Of a stretch of 36,957 nt of DNA, positions 31,141 through 36,957 are shown piece by piece; the first letter of the stretch is position 1, and every line of letters begins with the position of its first letter. The translations under genes and the position numbers were made by a program. Location of the stretch: positions 1 through 36,957 of the IMG/VR virus record IMGVR_UViG_3300021368_000410; one strand, written 5' to 3'. The notes below the pieces were generated by a model, which was given only the letters and a program-made list of their open reading frames with translations, ran no database searches and had not been told where the DNA came from. Source of the stretch: a virus.

Positions 31141-34100
31141 TTAATAGATGTCTACTCCTGCACAAGCACCAAAATTATAAACTATTCCAGACCTTACTCC
31201 TGATGGATTACCACTATAACCTATTTTAAATGCGTTTCTATCTTCATTAATTCTAAAACCAGTTTCACTTGTTGGTGCGTATATTGTACTTAATGCAGTG
31301 TCGCTATATAATATAGTTCCATCTCCAAATGTTCCAACATAATAAACATTTAAATCATAAGTAAATAGTGTACTACAAGCAGCAGATGTATTTAAAGCCG
31401 AACTAGAAGATATTCTCATAACTTTAATGTCAGATGGTCTTTCTTCCGTTGGGGGTGGTGGTGGATTAACAAAAGCATCACACGAAGCACAATCCCTAAA
31501 GTTAGTTAGATCATCAATATTAATAGTTGTCGTATCACTTGTAGTTGTAGAATATTCATAACAAATACCATTATATACAACACTAGGATATTGGTCTTGA
31601 AATTGAGCAGTAGTTAAATTATCTATATGACCAAATACTATTGTTTGTGATGCGTCATTACATTGTTTGTATACTCTTCTACCAGTAAGTGTTGTTGATG
31701 GGGGTGCAGAACCACCACTAGTACAAGTTGAACAATCATTAAAAGGTGTCCAAAATAAATCTTCAAATACTAAAGCGTCTGGACTATATGCTCTAACATC
31801 TCCCTCGTTATTATGTAAAGTAAAAACTGTGTGTCTACACTTTGTAGTGTCTGCACCAACTCTTAATACATTTGGTAATGGTGAGTTAGATACAATATAT
31901 GTTAAAGTACCACCTGTACTACCACATAATCTATAAGCACCATAATATTTATTAGGATCAACGACAACTTCTTCTTCAACAGTTATATCACCAATACAAC
32001 TTTCACAATCACCATATGGCTGCGCTCTTTCAAAATCCGAAGTAGATAGTGTATAATAACCACTAGGTAAATTATAATTATCAGCATATATTTCAATTAA
32101 CTCATAACAACCAGCACCACCTGTTTGACCAAAATCTTTTAGACTTAATATATTACCTAATTGATATTCAAAATTATCAAACACTATGTATTCTAATCTT
32201 CCAGAATTAGCATCACCAGTACTCGTACATCTTCTTAAAGCAACCTTTTGTATGTTTGTTGTAGGTTGACTAGCTGGTGGACCTGCACAACCATAATTTA
32301 TACAAGGACCTGCGATTCCACTTGCTTCAATGTATCTATAATTATTGTTAGTTCCATTTGTACTATCAGAATAAGTACCTGGAGATAAAGCACCAGTTCC
32401 ATCTGCATTTGCATAGAATTGATTACCAACACAAAAAGCAGTCACTGCATCTCTATCACCATATATTGTAACTGTTGTTCCTGAACTACAAGCTGTGTCA
32501 CTTGCAGCTCCAGTACTTGCAAATCTTAATGCAAAACTTGGTCTTGTTTGCCACGTAATTTGTTTTGCAGTCGTAGCAGTTAAATCTGTAACACCAACAC
32601 CACTTACTTTACAATTATAAAATACATCACCAGCACTTGTTTGCGTTTCACCACCACCACCAACTTCGTTAATAATAAGTTCAGATGATGTTTCACCACT
32701 TATGTCAGATTGACTACCTGCTGAACTACCTTTAGTCCATTGATAAGTTGGGTTTGTTATGTTTTCTGCTATTGCAACTAATTTTGTTCTTTGTGATACA
32801 AAAGCAAAACCTTGATTATTACCATCACTTGTTGACATACTTATTGTTACTCTAGCACTAGATGTTATTGTTGTATTTGGCGATACGTCAGTACCACACA
32901 TTTTGATAGATGAAACATAACCAGGTGGGTAGCTATTTACATATGCGTAATGTTCTTGTGGCGAACCATCACTACAAGTTAATATTAATTTATACCAATT
33001 GTCAGTACCACCAAAAGCTGATGATAAATTATTGTCAGATGCTCTTTGCGTATATAATAATGCACCCTCTGTGATTGCACCATTATAATAAACCTCTGTG
33101 TCAGCTAATAAATCACAAGCAGTTGCACCAAGAGGACCTGCTATTGTTGAATAGCTTGAAGATATAATTGCTGTGTTTGGAATATTACTTGATTCTTCAA
33201 TGTTACAAGATGTAGGTATAGTAGCACACTCAACATAACCACTAATTCTTCCATCAGCTTGTTCACCAATTATCGCATTATTATTTGAACCTATCTTATA
33301 ATATTTACCATCACTTGCATAAGGAGTTTGTAATGATTGATCTGAAAATAGAATAACACCATTTCCTAAAGCACTTTGACCATCAAGTAAAACAAAGTAA
33401 GCTGTTTCTGACGCAGTGTCTGCACAAGCAATACTTGCTAATGTTCTACCAACAGGAGAAACTAAAACAGTGCTTGGTGTCACTTGTGTTACTTCATCAT
33501 ATATTTTCACACTAGTAGATACTGTTGGACTAATATCAGTTAACGTCAATGTAAAAGTTTCATAAGGTTGCTCACTTATACTATCTTTAATTGCTTCAAA
33601 TGTTTCTTGTGCAGAATTATTAAATACTTGAAACGATCCTGTTAATCCATTTCTTACTAAATCACTTGCAGATACTCCTGTTATTTCAAATGGAATAGCT
33701 GTATCATCAGGAATATTTTGTGTTGTTAATTCTATTGTAAACGCATCACCCTCAGTTGCACTTGTAACACTTGGAGTTAGTATGTATGTTTCACTTAAAG
33801 CAAGAGTACCAGATAAAGATGAAGCTAAAGAAACATTAGCACTACCAAACGTACCACTAAAAGTAGCAGTTGATATTGCAAGAGCAGGATTTGCACTATA
33901 ATTAGATGCAAGTGTTAAAGCAATAGCAAAACTATAACTATCACCTTGTCTACCTTTTACTTCAAACTCTTCGCTAACTAATTTTTGTAAATTAACTACT
34001 TGTTGTGCTTGTATGCTTGATGATTTAGTTACAGTACCACTATAACCTGGTGATGAAACTGATGGTAATATTCCATTTGTAATTGTAAGCGTCGCAGTAT

Positions 34101-34500
34101 ATTGAGTTGATGTTGCCCAAGAAACTATAAAAGCTGTAGCAGTTATTTGATTTCCATCTGCGTCTAGTGTACTACAACCATAAGTAAATTCTTGATTAGT
34201 TACTCCACCCCCTAACGTTTCAGTAAATGTAATGTCTGGTGTTGTACCTGCAGCAGCAGCGTTTCCACCAGTCCACGTATAAGTTCCATTAGATGTAAAG
34301 TTAATAGGTATTGCACGAAGTGTTATGTTAGAAGCTGATGTTCCCTCTCCTGGACTATTTACTTCAACGTTGTTAACTACTTGTACTATTTTAAGTTGAT
34401 ATATCTCTCTTCCCTCTTCACTAGTTTGATCTGTTGATCCCTCAGATCCTGAAGCTACTATGTAATATGGACTCCTACTATTTACTTTGTTTACTGCCAT
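31141..34500 (-). CDS. Giant fibre protein with Ig-like domains, 1119 aa
   Basis: The start MAVNKVNSRSPYYIVASG is a typical virion-anchoring head of Bacteroidota phage fibres. It is followed by long Ser/Thr/Gly/Asn-rich beta segments, including Ig-like stretches (SVTSATEGDAFTIELTTQNI). Several repeats of about 90-100 residues then carry paired cysteines (IACADTAS; DCESCIGD; DCSTCTSGG; DCASCDAF; ACAGVDIY) and a YxG...LYSDxxLxxxY pattern. Disulphides or metal binding may rigidify it. It is the best candidate for an adhesive fibre; cysteine-rich repeats are unusual in fibres made in the cytoplasm. Confidence 0.75.
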   Translation of the reverse strand: MAVNKVNSRSPYYIVASGSEGSTDQTSEEGREIYQLKIVQVVNNVEVNSPGEGTSASNITLRAIPINFTSNGTYTWTGGNAAAAGTTPDITFTETLGGGVTNQEFTYGCSTLDADGNQITATAFIVSWATSTQYTATLTITNGILPSVSSPGYSGTVTKSSSIQAQQVVNLQKLVSEEFEVKGRQGDSYSFAIALTLASNYSANPALAISTATFSGTFGSANVSLASSLSGTLALSETYILTPSVTSATEGDAFTIELTTQNIPDDTAIPFEITGVSASDLVRNGLTGSFQVFNNSAQETFEAIKDSISEQPYETFTLTLTDISPTVSTSVKIYDEVTQVTPSTVLVSPVGRTLASIACADTASETAYFVLLDGQSALGNGVILFSDQSLQTPYASDGKYYKIGSNNNAIIGEQADGRISGYVECATIPTSCNIEESSNIPNTAIISSSYSTIAGPLGATACDLLADTEVYYNGAITEGALLYTQRASDNNLSSAFGGTDNWYKLILTCSDGSPQEHYAYVNSYPPGYVSSIKMCGTDVSPNTTITSSARVTISMSTSDGNNQGFAFVSQRTKLVAIAENITNPTYQWTKGSSAGSQSDISGETSSELIINEVGGGGETQTSAGDVFYNCKVSGVGVTDLTATTAKQITWQTRPSFALRFASTGAASDTACSSGTTVTIYGDRDAVTAFCVGNQFYANADGTGALSPGTYSDSTNGTNNNYRYIEASGIAGPCINYGCAGPPASQPTTNIQKVALRRCTSTGDANSGRLEYIVFDNFEYQLGNILSLKDFGQTGGAGCYELIEIYADNYNLPSGYYTLSTSDFERAQPYGDCESCIGDITVEEEVVVDPNKYYGAYRLCGSTGGTLTYIVSNSPLPNVLRVGADTTKCRHTVFTLHNNEGDVRAYSPDALVFEDLFWTPFNDCSTCTSGGSAPPSTTLTGRRVYKQCNDASQTIVFGHIDNLTTAQFQDQYPSVVYNGICYEYSTTTSDTTTINIDDLTNFRDCASCDAFVNPPPPPTEERPSDIKVMRISSSSALNTSAACSTLFTYDLNVYYVGTFGDGTILYSDTALSTIYAPTSETGFRINEDRNAFKIGYSGNPSGVRSGIVYNFGACAGVDIY

Positions 34501-34993
34501 CGATTGTTATTTTATTTAGATGTGTTTCTAAGTCTTTATTATAACTTGCTTCTATCTCTTTTGTTATTGAAGCATAATATTTTTTGTCAATGTAATCTAT
34601 AATATTTGCACCTCTATTTCTACCCCCAAATCTTGCAATTGTACCATCACGCTCAATTTTCTTCATTATTAGATATGCTAAATCCTCTATTGAGTTGTTT
34701 GCATAATTACTAACTACATTTTTTGCTCTAATCCAATTCTCTATTGCACCTCTATCAACTTTTCTAGGATCGCCACCTTGATCTACTTCGTTGAAATATT
34801 TCGCAGCGTAAAAATTTAGAAATATATCGTTCTTTTTTACAAACACTACACTATTCATACTTCTCTTCAAATTACCAGTCGCATTTAGTTTTGCAGGTGG
34901 TGTACCTTTTTTTACATCTAGTTGACGTTTTAAGTCAGCTTGTATTTTTGTTCTAAGTTTATTTAGTGCTTGTGATGTAAATTCATAGATCAT
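34478..34993 (-). CDS. Tail completion/neck protein, HK97 gp10-like
   Basis: I start at MIYEFTSQALNKLRTK (34993) because its ATG shares a base with the upstream stop; the longer frame (35047) overlaps that gene. Basic N-terminal helix, then PAKLNATGNLKRSMNSVVFV, where the A-TGxLxxS motif is the hallmark of gp10-like neck proteins, then YFNEVDQGGDP, IENWIRAKNVV and IDYIDKKYY. It probably links head and tail. It overlaps the fibre gene by 23 bases. Confidence 0.7.
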   Translation of the reverse strand: MIYEFTSQALNKLRTKIQADLKRQLDVKKGTPPAKLNATGNLKRSMNSVVFVKKNDIFLNFYAAKYFNEVDQGGDPRKVDRGAIENWIRAKNVVSNYANNSIEDLAYLIMKKIERDGTIARFGGRNRGANIIDYIDKKYYASITKEIEASYNKDLETHLNKITIDGSKQSK

Positions 34994-35454
34994 TAGCAAA
35001 GAGATAATTCGTTTGTAGGTACTTCTATTTCTATTGTTACACCCCACCCTGCAAGTTCATTCTCATATGAGTCGATTATTGGGTTGGCGATTACAGATGT
35101 AGTTATTTGAAAGTTCTCTGAAAATGTATCTCCTCTTCTCATTTCTTGTTGTAATAGATTTACTACTTGCAATTGTGTATTTAATACATCTTGTAAGTTA
35201 TCGTTGCCAAAAAATTCATCTTCATCTTCTTTTGTGTTTTTATCATCTACTATGTCTAAGCACAAAACTTGTATTGTTGCACTCATTATTCTATCATCAA
35301 AAGTAACGTCACCAAATACTATATGTGCTAATGGGTATATAGTTGTCTTATTCAGATCTATTTGTAGTAGATCACCAAATGTAACATATTTAGTTATTCC
35401 ATTTGCTCTTAATAATGTTTTTAATTTATCTAGTATTGTATAGACCTGTCTCAT
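34993..35454 (-). CDS. Tail terminator/completion-like protein, 153 aa
   Basis: An alpha-helical opening (QVYTILDKLKTLLRANGITK) is followed by beta strands YPLAHIVFGDVTFDDRIMSA and TIQVLCLDIVDDKNT, and a C-terminal strand WGVTIEIEVPTNELSLC. This is the layout of tail-terminator or minor tail proteins next to gp10-like genes. The start overlaps the frameshift product stop (ATGA), tying it to the chaperone locus. Confidence 0.6.
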   Translation of the reverse strand: MRQVYTILDKLKTLLRANGITKYVTFGDLLQIDLNKTTIYPLAHIVFGDVTFDDRIMSATIQVLCLDIVDDKNTKEDEDEFFGNDNLQDVLNTQLQVVNLLQQEMRRGDTFSENFQITTSVIANPIIDSYENELAGWGVTIEIEVPTNELSLC

Positions 35455-35705
35455 TTTGTATGTTTTTTTAGCATTTTATGTTCTAGTTCGTTTTTCTCTT
35501 TCTCAAACTCTAACCAAGTTAGACATTGAAATAAGGGTAATTTTGTAATGTTTTTAAATTTAGTGACATCTCCTTGAGCGATTGCGTAAATTGATTGATA
35601 CCAACCCCATTTTGTTCCAAAGTTTGACGTAGAGTCAAGTCCTTGTTCACTTGATCCACCAAAGAGCGAATCATATGACTCGACAACTCTTTCCCTAAAC
35701 GATAA
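35451..35705 (-). CDS. Frameshift (-1) extension of tail assembly chaperone
   Basis: The reading frame runs 84 codons from the slip site to a TGA at 35453-35451 that overlaps the next gene (ATGA). It has no start codon until near its end, and a TAA closes it immediately upstream of the slip (35717-35715), so it can only be reached by frameshift. The sequence is clearly protein-like: SFRERVVESYDSLFGGSSEQ, then FGTKWGWYQSIYAIAQGDVT, KFKNITKLPLFQCLTWLEFE. This is like the T part of gpG-gpT. With the upstream 177 codons it makes a 261-aa fusion. Its length and downstream coupling support it being functional. Confidence 0.75.
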   Translation of the reverse strand, partial: LSFRERVVESYDSLFGGSSEQGLDSTSNFGTKWGWYQSIYAIAQGDVTKFKNITKLPLFQCLTWLEFEKEKNELEHKMLKKHTK

Positions 35706-36235
35706 AAAAAAACATTAGCACCTATGGGAACACTTACTGGTGCATCTAACATAACGTCAGAATATTTCTCACTCCCCTCATAATCCTCTATCTCATATAA
35801 ATTTTTGTTTTTATATATTATAGGTCTATATAGTACAGCCATAGCTTTGTGCATAGTTTCCCAACTTTGTATGTATTTTTCTAAATCTACAAACTCACCT
35901 AATGTAATATCGTCTATCTTAGGTATAAACCCAAACTCTACTTCCTTGCCATTAGGATCAGTCATAGTAAATCTTTGTTGTAATGGTGTTTCTTCTTTAA
36001 ATATTGTTGCTAGGTGGTTTATGATGTTGGAGAATGCAGTCATAGGTAGTTCATATGCTTTCTTAAGATTTATACCACAAAATATTTCTAGCATCTTCAT
36101 ATTAGCAAAATCTATCTTCTCTTGAGTAGGTTCTTGCTCTTGATTAAAGTCAACTATCTTAATATACTTTTGGTAATCTATCAGCTTGACCTCTGATAAT
36201 GTTCTAGGTACTTTTACTTTTATTTCCTCAATCAT
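35519..36235 (-). CDS. Tail assembly chaperone, zero-frame product (G)
   Basis: The 238-aa soluble helical protein begins IEEIKVKVPRTLSEVKLIDY and continues KMLEIFCGINLKKAYELPMT and GFIPKIDDITLGEFVDLEKY, matching tail-chaperone-like proteins ahead of tail genes in Bacteroidota phages. It continues 61 residues past the slip site (YRLGKELSSHMIRSLVDQVN and onward to YPYFNV) in its own frame, so the two frames overlap. The chaperone would coat the tape measure during tail assembly. First gene of the long leftward late operon. Confidence 0.75.
   Translation of the reverse strand: MIEEIKVKVPRTLSEVKLIDYQKYIKIVDFNQEQEPTQEKIDFANMKMLEIFCGINLKKAYELPMTAFSNIINHLATIFKEETPLQQRFTMTDPNGKEVEFGFIPKIDDITLGEFVDLEKYIQSWETMHKAMAVLYRPIIYKNKNLYEIEDYEGSEKYSDVMLDAPVSVPIGANVFFYRLGKELSSHMIRSLVDQVNKDLTLRQTLEQNGVGINQFTQSLKEMSLNLKTLQNYPYFNV
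35703..35713 (-). promoter_or_regulatory. Slippery site (U9 run) for -1 frameshift
   Basis: The minus strand reads G-TTTTTTTTT-A. In zero frame GTT TTT TTT TAT, sliding back one base gives TTA TCG TTT. The nine T permit tandem slippage, either of the ribosome or of RNA polymerase. A stop in the -1 frame lies directly before it. Confidence 0.75.
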
Positions 36236-36240
36236 ACTTA

Positions 36241-36248
36241 TATAACTT
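36241..36248 (-). promoter_or_regulatory. AAGTTATA late motif before tail chaperone
   Basis: ACATAAGTTATATAAGT ends at the ATG at 36235 (5-base gap). It is at the head of the long late operon. Confidence 0.45.
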
Positions 36249-36271
36249 ATGTATTATTATTTGTCGTATAA

Positions 36272-36279
36272 CAAAATTA
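36272..36279 (-). promoter_or_regulatory. Possible leftward late promoter (TAATTTTG)
   Basis: TAATTTTG on the minus strand fits TAnnTTTG and lies 36 bases before the chaperone start, but no TTG lies 20 bases further upstream. Confidence 0.3.
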
Positions 36280-36306
36280 AAAAAAGTAGTTATATTATCG
36301 AATATA

Positions 36307-36337
36307 TTGTAAGAACAAATAGTTTATCTTATCTTTG
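36307..36337 (+). promoter_or_regulatory. Rightward Bacteroidota-type promoter
   Basis: TTG (36307-36309), 20 bases, then TATCTTTG (36330-36337). Spacing and both boxes match the -33/-7 consensus. The expected start is near 36344. No long ORF follows. Confidence 0.6.
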
Positions 36338-36717
36338 TATGGTAAATATATAGATTCACCAAAATTATATTCAATCAGATCATTTCTGAGTTCATATTAA
36401 TTTAGTTATTTAAATCCTTTAGCAAAGTTCCAAGCACGTAAACGCCCTGATCTTTTCTAAGGGATTTTTTTGTTTTCGCTTGAATTTATGAAAGTGGAGT
36501 ATTCACTAGACGTATACCGAATTTTACGTTGAAATTACTAAATTGACCTATTCACAAAAATAAAGTACTTAATTGCGTTAATTCCATTGAAAAAGAGCAA
36601 AATTTGTGCGTCCTGATTTCCGATTGAAATTAAATCCATTTATTAGTTAATAGATTAAACTTATATTGATACTCAACATTATAAAAAATAACTATATTTT
36701 ATTTTTATGTACAATTA
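36338..36717. other. Long non-coding divergent region
   Basis: 380 bases between leftward and rightward units. It holds one TCAGATC heptamer (36375), a possible short rightward transcript ended by the weak terminator at 36445-36471, and AT-rich sequence with two GTTGAAATTA/ATTGAAATTA-like words (about 36529 and 36624). No gene was accepted: a 33-codon leftward frame at 36538-36639 has no support. It is a natural candidate for a replication origin or control region. Confidence 0.4.
36445..36471 (+). terminator. Weak rightward terminator
   Basis: CCCT...AGGG with an 11-base loop is followed by seven T (36465-36471). The stem is short (4 bp). With the promoter at 36307-36337 it would define a transcript of about 130 bases. 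Confidence 0.35.
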
Positions 36718-36748
36718 TTGTAAATAACTATTTTTTTTTGTATCTTTA
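36718..36748 (+). promoter_or_regulatory. Early rightward promoter
   Basis: TTG (36718-36720), 20 bases, then TATCTTTA (36741-36748). Like the promoter at 36307 it begins ATTGTAA at the -33 region. The expected start near 36755 coincides with the first base of the hairpin RNA. Confidence 0.6.
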
Positions 36749-36755
36749 ATTAATT

Positions 36756-36811
36756 AAAATGGGTTGATGACCTCGTCTTAATGTTAGTCGAAAGCTGACG
36801 CCCATTTTTTT
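36756..36811 (+). ncRNA. Structured leader RNA or short RNA with terminator-like stem
   Basis: AAAATGGG (36756-36763) pairs perfectly with CCCATTTT (36801-36808), followed by T to 36811. Inside is GTTAG-7-CTGAC (36783-36799; one G-U). The transcript would begin at the base of the stem and could end at the U-run as a 55-base RNA, or read on into the gene at 36878. I matched it to no known riboswitch or ribozyme. Confidence 0.5.
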
Positions 36812-36843
36812 AACTAAATGAGGACTTTATATCCTCATTAGTT
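36812..36843 (+). other. Second leader hairpin
   Basis: AACTA-A-ATGAGGA (36812-36824) pairs with TCCTCAT-TAGTT (36832-36843): 12 bp with a one-base bulge and a 7-base loop. No U-run follows, so it is not a terminator. It sits 34 bases before the ATG at 36878. Confidence 0.6.
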
Positions 36844-36877
36844 CATTGACATATTGTAACTAAATTATAAAACTATT

Positions 36878-36957
36878 ATGAAAAAACACATTTATATACG
36901 TAGGTTTATTAATGACTATAAACCAACAAGAAAACAATTAGAAATCTTTTGTAAGTA
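36878..36957 (+). CDS. Hypothetical protein, 3'-truncated by window edge
   Basis: The ATG follows the two leader hairpins. The 26 visible codons read MKKHIYIRRFINDYKPTRKQ, then LEIFCK, a basic N-terminus without a signal peptide. The sequence continues beyond the window. If the genome is circular it may join the open frame at base 1: merging the shared terminal TA gives an uninterrupted frame, while a plain end-to-end join stops after 15 further codons. Likely the first early gene. Function unknown. Confidence 0.55.
   Translation, partial: MKKHIYIRRFINDYKPTRKQLEIFCK

Noticed and set aside
34994-35047. Longer start of the gp10-like gene
   Set aside because: It overlaps the preceding gene; ATG at 34993 is coupled to that gene's stop.
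35519-35713. Simple sequencing indel in the U9 run of the chaperone gene
   Set aside because: Both frames stay open for about 190 bases after the run, which is improbable in such AT-rich sequence if only one were coding; still listed as a refutation test.
36538-36639. Leftward 33-codon ORF in the divergent region
   Set aside because: No coupling, no promoter and no convincing protein pattern.
36756-36811. Hammerhead ribozyme, because of TTGATGA and CGAAA words
   Set aside because: The flanking stems II and III cannot form in the right order and the invariant C of CUGAUGA is U.
1-36957. tRNA genes, CRISPR arrays, integrase, repressor or insertion sequence
   Set aside because: None was recognised on either strand; no cloverleaf, spaced repeats or recombinase motifs were seen by eye.

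Overview
This window looks like an essentially complete tailed-phage genome of about 37 kb, with a siphovirus-like architecture infecting a member of the Bacteroidota, probably a marine flavobacterium. The reasons are: very low GC; promoter matches of the Bacteroidota type (TTG, 20 bases, TAnnTTTG); almost no Shine-Dalgarno sequences; start codons coupled to the previous stop by ATGA or TAATG; and a full set of head, tail, lysis, recombination and packaging genes. No integrase, repressor, DNA polymerase, primase, tRNA or CRISPR array was recognised, so a virulent phage that borrows the host replisome is the simplest reading.

Layout. A short rightward unit enters from the right edge (promoter at 36718-36748, structured leader RNA, gene starting at 36878). 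It appears to continue at the left edge (1-998) and ends at a strong terminator (1027-1065). If the molecule is circular, this is one small early operon. Almost everything else is leftward. From about 36235 down to 15062 come virion genes: a tail-assembly chaperone with a probable -1 programmed frameshift, tail completion proteins, fibres, tail tip, tape measure, prohead protease, scaffold, decoration, major capsid, tail tube, portal, connector, and two more fibres, one with an S74 chaperone domain. From 15060 to 13042 lies a block of small membrane, thioredoxin-fold and lysis genes (3TM holin plus M15 peptidase). From 12911 to 5070 are a Mom-like DNA-modification enzyme, a second M15 peptidase, Erf recombinase, SSB-like protein, RecA-fold ATPase, RusA resolvase, sigma-like factor, a MazZ-like nucleotide pyrophosphohydrolase, a cytosine methyltransferase, a RecE-type exonuclease and a DnaA domain-IV-like protein. 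TerS-like and TerL genes (5068-3493) and small unknown genes (3274-1171) end at a leftward terminator (1099-1129) facing the rightward one.

How it works together. Erf, SSB-like protein, RecE-type nuclease and RusA form a single-strand-annealing recombination set that can feed concatemers to the terminase. The methyltransferase, Mom-like protein and MazZ-like enzyme suggest chemical protection of phage DNA and nucleotide-pool control. The sigma-like protein is a candidate late regulator, and a recurring AAGTTATA motif precedes several late genes.

Most interesting signals: (1) the tail chaperone has a -1 frame entered only through a U9 slippery run, and both frames stay open for about 190 bases after it; (2) the heptamer TCAGATC/GATCTGA occurs 36 times, about ten times the composition expectation; (3) a compact structured RNA begins exactly at the early start site; (4) cupredoxin-like H/C/H/M modules sit in two different tail proteins; (5) many coupled micro-genes of 15-57 codons lie hidden in the leftward operons.
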